From NCBI GenBank assembly GCA_009731375.1, contig BJOX01000072.1, positions 779,673 to 843,672 on the forward strand: 64,000 nt of DNA, written 5' to 3'. Within the stretch, counting starts at the first letter, position 1. Each line of letters starts with the position of its first letter. Of this stretch, positions 40,284 to 49,175 are shown one piece after another. The notes beneath the pieces were generated by a model that made no database searches, was not told the DNA's origin, and saw only the letters and a list, made by a program, of their open reading frames with translations. Origin of the DNA: Paulinella micropora (taxonomy: Eukaryota > Cercozoa > Imbricatea > Euglyphida). The position numbers were made by a program, and so were the translations under genes.

Positions 40284-42791
40284 GTCTACGACGACAACAC
40301 GCTCACCTGAGCCGGTGTCTTCGTCTTGACGTCCCCCCTCCGTAGCGGTATAAGCTTGCTGGGGGTAGTTGGAGCTGGAACTGGTGCTATAATTCCAGTA
40401 TCCGTGTCCTCTGGGAGGGCGCGCTGGGGTCCGTCCTCCCCTTCCACGAAAGCCTCGTCCTCGTGGTGCCGCCCCTCTTGGTGTCCCTCGGGACCCTCGT
40501 GACGATCCTCTCGTCTCTCCTCCTCCTCTAGTCGGCGCCTTTGATCGGCCCGATGTCTCTCTCTTCTCCCTTCTCTTCATTCTGTCAAGGAAGTAAATGA
40601 TGGCCTCCCGGAACTCCGCATCCGAGACCATATTCGCATTCCACCTCCCCTCCTCCAACTCCTTCTTGTACATGGCGTACATGGTCTTTTTCATGCCTTC
40701 GAGCTCTCTAAGGAAAAGATTTCGCTGCCTATCATCAAGAGAGTCGTGGCTGAAGAGGCAATTGCCTACTCCTTTCTGTGCCTCATGCTTACACGCCATG
40801 TATGAAAAATAGCGGTAGCACGGCGTCGGCTCATCTCTCCCCCTCTTGAGACCTGCCGTTCGAGTTGCATGTGCTGCTTGAGCACCTCCAACCCCCTGTG
40901 TCGCGGCACTGGAGAATGACTCGGTGGCCGTGTCCAATTCGGAACACGCGTCGAGCACCTCCTTGAACAGGTCGCCCGGCGGAGTAGCCGCTACAGTCCT
41001 CTCGTATATATTCGTTTCTAAAAAATCCGCCGTCTTCACCGCCGTGAAGGTCGGACAGGACTGTATGATCCTTGCGAGCTTGCTCGGGTGTCGTGTACAC
41101 AAAGCACTCAGGAAGTACAAAATGATAGACTTCCGGCTATAAAAGAGCCCGTACTTGGCGCTGACCTCAGTGAGGATCGCTGCCAACCTCGTGCCAATGC
41201 CCAGCCCTTCGTTCACCTCTTGAAAAATCTCAAACCCAATCAAAGTACCAGTGCACAGGTGCTGATACCCATGAGTTTTAAAGTATTGCAAGAGGACGGC
41301 AACTGGCACCGTGCATTGCAGGTCTGAGGCTGCTCTCCTAGCCGCCACCTCTACCGCTCTCATCGCCTTGTACTCCCCAACATCAAACCCTTGTGTGATG
41401 ATTGATGGGTCCAACAAGGTGTACAACGCCTCATACTCCTGTGTTTCGTCCGTTGGATGCTGCTTCATACAAGCATCAATTCTTCTGAGCTTGTCTCGAA
41501 GGTTCGCATCCGTGTCCTTCTGACTCGCTGTCTCTGCATACAGCGTCAGAGCAGTGGCATCGGACTTTGTATATTTTTGGAAGGCCTGTATGATAGCCTG
41601 TCTGTCCTTTTTGTCATTACTGTTGACAATAACAGTGGTAGGCGCTGAGCTAGTCGCAGGGGCCGAAGGGGCTGTGTGGGCTGACGGGGCGGAGCGGCCC
41701 GAGGGAGCCATATAAGATCCAGAGGAATATTTCGGTCCCTTTGTTCCCGCCGCCTTGGCTAATGCAATCTTTGCCTCCATCTCCTTCTTTTCTTTCTCAG
41801 CCGCTAGCTCTTTGATATACAGCTCTTGGGCATGATGAAAAAAAGACAGGATCTCAGCTGCCTTCCGAAGGAACAAGGCCTTCTCCGCCAACTCCTTCTC
41901 TCCCGCTTTATTGGTGGGGGGTGGTGCGGCCGTCCCCTCCAAGATCGTATGATCCTTCGTGAAGACCCACCTCTTCCATGCGTCATCCTTCACCAAGGCC
42001 GCATGCAGCTTCTTCATCCTCGTCACCCCTCCAGCTTCGCCTTCTATTTCCCTCAGGGCCGGGTGAAGGTCCCTGCCAAACTGGGTGTGTTGGAGTTTAC
42101 CCAGGTCCACTAACTTGGCCTCCATAAGTTTCAGAGACACATCCATGACATTGATCTGTCCTTTTGGATTCCTGAACTTAAACTCCTTTTCCACTCTCTT
42201 TATTGAATCAATGTCCTGACCAGGATCGAGCAACCTAGCCAGTGCTCTTGTGTTCCATGGCAGCACAGTCTTTCCAGTCTGGTACTCAAAGAGTATAGCA
42301 CACTCAAACACTGTCCATGAGAGGTCGAGTAGCTCCAGTAAAGACATATTGTCCCCAAATGAGACATGTTGCACCTGTAACTGTGCACCGTCGTCTCTGA
42401 GGAATTCTGCCAGAGGCAGAGCTTGCCTTGGGAGAGGGTAACAGATGTCCTCCTTCTTCAAGGGTTGTCCCCATCGCATTTCTTGGGGAATGTATAGCCA
42501 TTTATAGGCCTCATCCTTCCCTTTCTTCTCCTCAAACTCCTTCTTACTTAGTTTGCCATATTCGGCCACAAACCTCGCTTCCTCTCCTCCCTTCTGCTCC
42601 TCCTCGACTTCCTCTGCTCCTCCTGTGTCAAAGGAAGGCGCAGTAAAAAATTGATTCTCTGCTCCTCCTGTGTCAAAGGAAGGTGCCAGATCTCCTCCTT
42701 CTGCATGAGAGTCAACGAACTCCTCTTCGTTTCCTGGGGTTCGCTCACTCTCCCCCCCTCCTTCCTGCCAGTCTTCAGACCTAGTAGACAT
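40281..42791 (-). CDS. gag: Gypsy Gag protein
   Basis: 836 residues from 42791 (MSTRSEDWQEGGGE). An acidic N terminus contains two near-identical tandem units (PSFDTGGAE). The central alpha-helical region presumably builds the particle. The C-terminal part has a Cys/His motif (CYRYFSYMACKHEAQKGVG, then NCLFSHD; about residues 667-692), better described as CCCH-type than as the usual CCHC knuckle. An Arg/Gly-rich nucleic-acid-binding tail follows (GGGETRGSSRGSRGTPRG). Part of this gene (41938-42151) is repeated between gaps in the leader at 43081-43292. Confidence 0.9.
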   Translation of the reverse strand: MSTRSEDWQEGGGESERTPGNEEEFVDSHAEGGDLAPSFDTGGAENQFFTAPSFDTGGAEEVEEEQKGGEEARFVAEYGKLSKKEFEEKKGKDEAYKWLYIPQEMRWGQPLKKEDICYPLPRQALPLAEFLRDDGAQLQVQHVSFGDNMSLLELLDLSWTVFECAILFEYQTGKTVLPWNTRALARLLDPGQDIDSIKRVEKEFKFRNPKGQINVMDVSLKLMEAKLVDLGKLQHTQFGRDLHPALREIEGEAGGVTRMKKLHAALVKDDAWKRWVFTKDHTILEGTAAPPPTNKAGEKELAEKALFLRKAAEILSFFHHAQELYIKELAAEKEKKEMEAKIALAKAAGTKGPKYSSGSYMAPSGRSAPSAHTAPSAPATSSAPTTVIVNSNDKKDRQAIIQAFQKYTKSDATALTLYAETASQKDTDANLRDKLRRIDACMKQHPTDETQEYEALYTLLDPSIITQGFDVGEYKAMRAVEVAARRAASDLQCTVPVAVLLQYFKTHGYQHLCTGTLIGFEIFQEVNEGLGIGTRLAAILTEVSAKYGLFYSRKSIILYFLSALCTRHPSKLARIIQSCPTFTAVKTADFLETNIYERTVAATPPGDLFKEVLDACSELDTATESFSSAATQGVGGAQAAHATRTAGLKRGRDEPTPCYRYFSYMACKHEAQKGVGNCLFSHDSLDDRQRNLFLRELEGMKKTMYAMYKKELEEGRWNANMVSDAEFREAIIYFLDRMKRREKRETSGRSKAPTRGGGETRGSSRGSRGTPRGAAPRGRGFRGRGGRTPARPPRGHGYWNYSTSSSSNYPQQAYTATEGGRQDEDTGSGERVVVVD

Positions 42792-44076
42792 GGATGCTGA
42801 AGGAATACGGATGAGACAGAGTTGTTTCTACCCAGTAATTGCTCTGTTCGTCTATGAGGAACGAATAGAGAGAAAAAACGAAAAGACAGTATAGAGAGAG
42901 AGCGTCTCACCTCTATGTCTTATGTGTTTTTTTTGTGAGAAAGAAGTGATCTGTACGACTTTCTCTGAAAATTTGATCTCCTTCTCCACTCCTCTTTTCT
43001 TTTTCTCTTTTTGTTGTTGTATCTGTTATGAGGTACGAGGACCTATGTACAGATAATGTCAAAGAGGCTANNNNNNNNNNCTCCAAGATCGTATGATCCT
43101 TCGTGAAGACCCACCTCTTCCATGCGTCATCCTTCACCAAGGCCGCATGCAGCTTCTTCATCTTCGTCACCCCTCCAGCTTCGCCTTCTATTTCCCTCAG
43201 GGCCGGGTGAAGGTCCCTGCCAAACTGGGTGTGTTGGAGTTTACCCAGGTCCACTAACTTGGCCTCCATAAGTTTCAGAGACACATCCATGANNNNNNNN
43301 NNNNNNNNNNNNNNNNNNNNNNNNNNNNNNNNNNNNNNNNNNNNNNNNNNNNNNNNNNNNNNNNNNNNNNNNNNNNNNNNNNNNNNNNNNNNNNNNNNNN
43401 NNNNNNNNNNNNNNNNNNNNNNNNNNNNNNNNNNNNNNNNNNNNNNNNNNNNNNNNNNNNNNNNNNNNNNNNNNNNNNNNNNNNNNNNNNNNNNNNNNNN
43501 NNNNNNNNNNNNNNNNNNNNNNNNNNNNNNNNNNNNNNNNNNNNNNNNNNNNNNNNNNNNNNNNNNNNNNNNNNNNNNNNNNNNNNNNNNNNNNNNNNNN
43601 NNNNNNNNNNNNNNNNNNNNNNNNNNNNNNNNNNNNNNNNNNNNNNNNNNNNNNNNNNNNNNNNNNNNNNNNNNNNNNNNNNNNNNNNNNNNNNNNNNNN
43701 NNNNNNNNNNNNNNNNNNNNNNNNNNNNNNNNNNNNNNNNNNNNNNNNNNNNNNNNNNNNNNNNNNNNNNNNNNNNNNNNNNNNNNNCTGTGAGTGTTTG
43801 TTTGTACGTCTGTTGACCTACTCTGTCTCTGTCTCAAGAGAGAACAAAAGAACAGCTACGAGGTCTGGTGTCTGGCCTCCTTGTGAGGACACAGATACAG
43901 GCTGTGGAGAGGGTACTGAGACACCTACTCACAAACGCCTAGACGTCTAGTTTTGCAAAAAGAGCTGTGTGGGGATGTGCTGGAGTATTTGTTTTTTGGA
44001 ACACCTACTCAGAAGAGATAGGTCTGTCCAATTTTTCTTTCTGCTGTTCCAAAAACAAGCCAGAAAAGAAATCAGC
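42792..44076. other. Gypsy 5' leader with gaps and a duplicated gag fragment
   Basis: Contains a 10-base placeholder gap (43071-43080), then 212 bp nearly identical to gag 41938-42149 (one C/T difference seen), then unresolved bases 43293-43787. An isolated gag piece framed by gaps in the leader is best explained as a mis-joined contig from another copy of the element. The rest (43788-44076) shows no gene. Confidence 0.7.
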
Positions 44077-44094
44077 CTTGTGCTGGTGACTCCA
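44077..44094 (-). promoter_or_regulatory. Gypsy primer-binding site
   Basis: One base inside the 5' LTR the minus strand reads TGGAGTCACCAGCACAAG. A TGG start next to the LTR is expected for pairing with a tRNA 3' CCA end. I cannot name the tRNA. Confidence 0.7.
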
Positions 44095-44095
44095 A

Positions 44096-44341
44096 TGTTA
44101 CAATCCCCGAAGATAGCTCAATAAAAAGTCGGTAACACAACCAGACACAAATCCCCAAAAGAGAATGATGTCTCGTTATATTAGCTCAGTGAAGCAGAAA
44201 AGAAAACGGCAACAGACCAAGGTTAAAATGGCATTAGGTCAAATCCGGCCAAACGATATTGAAAATAATGGGAAAAACTAGGTGCACCTGACACCAGAAA
44301 AAGGGTACTTTTTACCGGCTATCCGGGGGGTGATGCCTACA
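44096..44341 (-). repeat. Gypsy 5' LTR
   Basis: Near-identical partner of 33416-33662. It ends ...CCTACA, followed by the TAAT duplication and microsatellite DNA. Confidence 0.93.
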
Positions 44342-44437
44342 TAATAACGGTAGGATGATGATGATGAGAGAGAGAGAGATAGATAGATAGATAGATAGAG
44401 AGAGAGAGCGCCTGAGAGAGCGAGAGTGTGTGCCACG

Positions 44438-44473
<36 letters not shown>

Positions 44474-44546
44474 GTGAAAGAGAGAGAGAGAGAGAGAGAA
44501 AGAGTGAGAGAGAGAGAGCCTCCGAGAGTGTGTGTGTGAAAGAGAG

Positions 44547-44582
<36 letters not shown>

Positions 44583-44613
44583 CGCGCCTGAGAGAGCGAG
44601 AGTGTGTGCCACG

Positions 44614-44648
<35 letters not shown>
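44342..44648. repeat. GA/GT microsatellite left of copia, with a 176-bp tandem unit
   Basis: GA runs interrupted by GTGTGT. The phrase GAGAGTGTGTGCCACGGTGT occurs twice about 176 bp apart (near 44421 and 44597). The phrase CCTCCGAGAGTGTGTGTG (about 44518) recurs right of the copia element (about 52264), showing that copia inserted into this array. Confidence 0.85.
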
Positions 44649-44653
44649 CAAAG

Positions 44654-44957
44654 TGATCTATCACTCAAACGCAGAGTTTAGGGAAGCTACCCCGCTAAGG
44701 GTATAGAATAACCGAAGAAAAGACTTTTAATGACTTTGGGTCACACAAAATTTTTGATGTTATGACCTTTACAGAATGGTAATACTCATTTGATTCTAGG
44801 CATTCCAGACTATGATTCGCGAATACTCTAGAAAGTGTCCTTGTCAGTAATAAAGGTATTAATAACTGTCCGGCCTATGAACTTGCCTATGACTAAGACT
44901 ATCCAAATTACCGGTAAATTGACTAGGTGGAGTAACGGGTATTAATAGTACATTACA
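44654..44957 (-). repeat. Copia 3' LTR
   Basis: Plus-strand TGATCTATCACTCAAACGCA to ...GTACATTACA. Identical to 51890-52193 except TTGGGTC versus TTGGGCC. The minus-strand sequence before it, AAGGGGGAG then CG, is the polypurine tract (about 44959-44970). Confidence 0.92.
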
Positions 44958-45404
44958 ACGCTCCCCCTTAGTCGCAAGTCATAGGCTATATTAGTGTGTA
45001 AATATGAAAAAATAGTGTTGAGGATCAGTTATGGGTTACCCGAAGGTTAAATATCAACTCCCATTTACATCACATCCTCTATGTATGTATATATGTGTAG
45101 TCATGCAGTAACATGTATGAAGTATGTATGTGTTCAAAAATTTGCAAGCGCTTCCCGTAGAGGGTAGCAAAATAAAAAAAAATTTAGATTTCCTATTCTA
45201 GGACAGAAAGAATGATAGAAAGAATTTAAATTGCTAAGTTAGCCAGGGAAAGCCTCGCGGCTGCCGGCCTCGCGTGGCAGTCGGCTACCCAGCCTCGGCT
45301 CGACGGCTCTTGACCCCTGCGCAAAACAAAGCTGCTGCAACAAGCAACAAACTGCACAAAACACTCAAAGCAAATATAGGTGAGTGGACACGCAAATCCC
45401 GAAA
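44958..45404. other. Copia 3' untranslated region
   Basis: About 450 bp between the RNase H end and the 3' LTR. It includes the purine tract next to the LTR and a short GTATGTAT patch. No gene supported. Confidence 0.6.
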
Positions 45405-48400
45405 TTACTTGAGCTTTACCGTAAATTTGTTAAGTAAATACTCGAATTGTTCTTTCGGTAAATATTTTGTCATTACATCACCTATCTGCTTCTTCGTACC
45501 TACTTTTACAAACTTAATCTCACCGTCTCTCTGTAGGTGGTGCATAAAGTGTAATTCTAAAGGTAAGTGTTTAGTTCTATTACCTGACATACCCCTCTCT
45601 GCCGCTAAGACTGTTTGAGAGTTATCCTCGAATAATTCTATCGGGCTCTTTTGGGCTATGTTTCTTGTGTAATGTGTTTTAGTGCAAGTCCCTCTCTAAT
45701 GCACTCAGTTGCTGCAAATATTTCAGCATCATTGGAACTCAGGGCGATGCGACTCTGTCGCTTTGATAACCATGCAACTGGATCGCTGCCCCATAGGATC
45801 ACGAATCCAGTGCGGGACTTCCCTGTTTTCTTACAAACTTTGTGAGCCGCGTCGGGCCACATGGAAAGTTTTGGATAGGTTTGCCCTTCTTGCTCTGACT
45901 TAGGCTCATGGTAAGCTAAACCTCGATAAGAGTTAACTAAATAACGAAAGATTCTGCCTAACATCGCATAAGTTATTCCCTTATCGATAGTTTGCATGAC
46001 ACTTGCCGAATTTAGTGCTTGTTCTATATCGGGTCTTGTCATCCTTGCGAGAAATAGCAAACGACCAACTAGACTAGGAATTGAAAATTTTCGCAAGCTA
46101 GCTGATTCCGACATCGGTTCCGTGAAATGTTCTTGCGCTGGAGTACTAACGGGTTTAGCAGAATCGTAGCCTACCTCTTTTAGTATCTGCTGCTGATATT
46201 TTCGCTGATGCAAAATTATTTTCCCGTTCGATTGCTCTATCTCTATTCCTTTGAATTCACGGGCAATACCGAGTCTTTTGAGCGGGAAATGTTTTTCTAA
46301 TGCGGACGCAAAACGCTCATATGCTTGTTTGTTTGGTGCGGTGAACAACAAGTCATCAACATGAAATATCCCTACTATCGCCTCTCTCGAAGCTTTATCA
46401 TTTTCTACAAACATACATAAGTCTGAATCTAGCAACCTAAAACCTAGCTCCTCTAACTTGGGTGCTAATATCTCATACCATCTTCTTCCTGCCTATGGTG
46501 CACCATATAAAGCACCATCTATACGCCAAATCATCCCCTCATGCCCTTCTCTGTCTACACTCTCTGGCGCATATGCATAAACAGGTTCATTCATGCGAGC
46601 ATTTAGGTATGCATTTTTAAAATCTATGCTGTATAGTTTGTGTTTGTGCCAGGCAGCTAGTTTGGCGAGAAATAATAGTGAATGGTGCGCGGCGCAAGGA
46701 ACAAAGAGCTGATCTGGGTTATAGCTAACACCGGGTTCTAACATATCTCCCCGTAAAGCTAAACGAGACGTTATGAACTTTTTCCCGTTCTCATCTAACT
46801 TTACTTTGTGAACCCATGTCAATCTAACTATCTTACTAACTCCTGCCTTGCTTGCCTCCTTATGGGGTACCCATGTGTATGTGTTAAAGGATTGAAGAGC
46901 TTTTAGCTCTGTTTTCATACCCTCTAAAACATCTTTAGCTGTCAAACCTTCCTCTATGACATCTTTGGGTACTCTGATATCTACATACAAATAAAAATCA
47001 CGAATCTCATCTGCCACCATACGGTCATCGCATAAAAACATATTAGCGGGACTTTGTAACGGGTATTCGGGATCTTTCACGGAGTATTTGAGGATTTCCG
47101 AATTCAACATCCGTTCTTCTTCGTCCTCAAACTTAACTATGTGGGTGGGCTGAGGTCTGTCTCTTACTACGAGTCTATCTCTGGGGTCACTCACTCTGCT
47201 GACTACCCCTACTCGTACTATGCTCTCCCATCCCTCACCGTACTTTTTCTTCGCCCATCCATCTCCCCATGCACGCGCGGGCACTCTTACTACCTTACCT
47301 ATTAGCTCTTGAGCCTCTCTCTTTTCTCTCTTGGGCTCATTGCTAGGGGTAAATCTCTCTACTGCCTTGCGCTGCCTTTTACCGGGGATTATGTTACTCT
47401 CCGTTACTCTCTGACTCTGCTCCCACGTTAATCCCTTAGATGGTGGTGATTTTTCTTCGTATGCTCTTCTTTCATGTATTTTTAGTGGATCTGTTGGATC
47501 TTGTTCATTTGTATGCTCTTGTGGCTTGATCTTGTGCTCTGGGGGTAATTGTTGTGGATAATGTGGCTCTGGACTTGTGTGTAGGCGTGTATGTTTGTGA
47601 TCCAATGTATTCTTCTCCACATGCTCATTTTCATGCTCATTCTCATTCGCATCGATATCAACATTCTCTGTCTCCCCCTCAACTTCATCAAAGTGTGTTG
47701 TTGGGTGGTCGTTGTTGACGTTGTGCGGTGACTTAGGTGATTGAGGTGGTGATTGGGGTGGTGATTGGGGTGGTGACGCTTGTGGAGATGTGTGTGGTTG
47801 CTCGCTCTCATTCTCATTCTCCCCCTCAGAGTCATCATTATCCCACGACACTAGTTTAGGAGGATGAGCTTGTTTACCGATTTTGTGAATATTAAATCTC
47901 ACATCTCTCACTCCGGAAATTATCTTCTTACCATCCCATACGCGGTATAGTTCCCGAAATAGATCATATCCTACTAGCATCACCTTTTTCCTTCTGTACT
48001 CTCCCTTCCGCACTTTAGTCTTAGGTATATGTAACACACCCATACATCCTATTGGTTTTAAATGAAAGAGTGTTGGTTTTCTACCTAACAGCTGCTCATA
48101 AGGCGAAATTCCTTTGCGTTCCCCGTGAATTGCCGGTAGTATGTTGTGAATGGTTGTTGCTGCGTGTTCTAATTCTGCCCAGAATTGCGGCGGTAATTTA
48201 GCGTGATATCTCATTGCTCGTGCAGGCCCCGCCGTAATATCATTCACTTTTTCCGCAATAGGATTCCCGTCTTTATCGTTTGTCGCGGAGGTTTTCCAAA
48301 TAAAGCGAATATTTTTCCACCACTTAATGACTTCCTCCGGAATATGGAATTCTTGATCTGCGCGAATTTCCTTTACTTTGTTTCCTGTCTGTCTCTCATA

Positions 48401-48895
48401 AAAGGCTACAGCTTGTTTTAAGCAATCTACAAACTCATTCTTATGGGCTAAATAAAAGTCAAGAATGAACAGTGAGTAGTCGTCGGTGACCGAAAATTTA
48501 TACCGTTTACCACCTATTGATCTAGTTGCCCACGGTCCTGATGTGTCTATGTGTAGAATTATACCTGGCTTTTGGGCTCTTTCTATTGTATTAACTGCAA
48601 AACGTGGCAAACGTTTAGACTTTCCTATCATGCAAGATTCGCAAAATCTCACATCGCTCTCGTCACCAACTAACTTAATGTTCAAAATTTTTGCCAATAG
48701 GCGCATCTTTGTTAACCCATAATGCCCACAGGCATAGTGAAAAAGCTTGATTCCTATCTTTCTAGGTTTGTCTGACTTTCTGGGGTAAGCTTCATATAAT
48801 ACTATATCTACGTGTAATTCTTTCTCTCTCTTATTTACTTCATGCTTACTTGTCTCGTTTTTGTTCTCATTTGTGGGGCTTCCCTCCCCTTCTAC
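45405..48895 (-). pseudogene. pol: Copia pol: integrase, reverse transcriptase, RNase H (broken)
   Basis: Integrase zinc region FHYACGHYGLTKMRLL, then CESCMIGKSKR (about 48720-48600). The catalytic core follows, with ILHIDTSGPW first Asp and IRADQEFHIP second Asp. RT has TWVHKVKLDE, SIDFKNAYLNA and GIFHVDDLLF. RNase H has WPDAAHKVCKKTGKSRTGFV and SSNDAEIFAATE. Defects: an in-frame TAG in RT at 46493-46495 (YGAP-stop-AGRRWYE, where related elements have Gln), a frame change near 45655, and one near 48900. A proline/histidine-rich spacer separates integrase and RT. Complementation from another copy would be needed for movement. Confidence 0.9.
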
Positions 48896-49175
48896 CCCCT
48901 TGTTGCGAAAGGATCATATCTTTCGTTGACTTTCAATGGTTCATCATATTCGTCATCCCATCTATATATCATACTCTTAGTTAATCTTCCCCTTACTAAT
49001 ATGTCACTCTCGTTAATGTAGATGGGGTGTTTGAGTATTACTAACTGTCCGTTTTGGTGGATGACTTATCTGTTGTGTCTGTGGTCCATCTGTCCTGTAG
49101 AGACTATGCTAACTGGTAAGGTAGTGTCGAGTAACATCTTCTTTTCTACTGCTCTAGGCCTTCCTTTCCCATCTA
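48896..49175 (-). pseudogene. Copia protease-integrase linker, degraded
   Basis: After the Gag-protease frame ends, the reading continues in another frame (DGKGRPRAVEKKMLLDTTLP, VSIVSTGQMDHRHN), meets a stop near 49067, resumes (VIHQNGQLVILKHPIYINES) and shifts again near 48900. The residues resemble the C-terminal half of copia proteases and their linker, so the stops look like decay. Confidence 0.65.

Larger units (their letters stand above)
33416..44341 (-). mobile_element. Ty3/gypsy LTR retrotransposon, full length
   Basis: Direct repeats of 247 and 246 bp bound the element, which reads right to left. The likely 4-bp duplication TAAT flanks it. Internal order is 5' LTR, primer-binding site, leader (with assembly gaps), gag, pol (protease, reverse transcriptase, RNase H, integrase), polypurine tract, 3' LTR. 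The RT-RNaseH-integrase order defines Ty3/gypsy. The LTRs differ at only about three positions, so the insertion is recent. Gag and pol are each uninterrupted. Confidence 0.95.

Noticed and set aside
34600-42700. Plus-strand open frames across the gypsy gag-pol
   Set aside because: They are antisense shadows of the long minus-strand polyprotein with no domain of their own.
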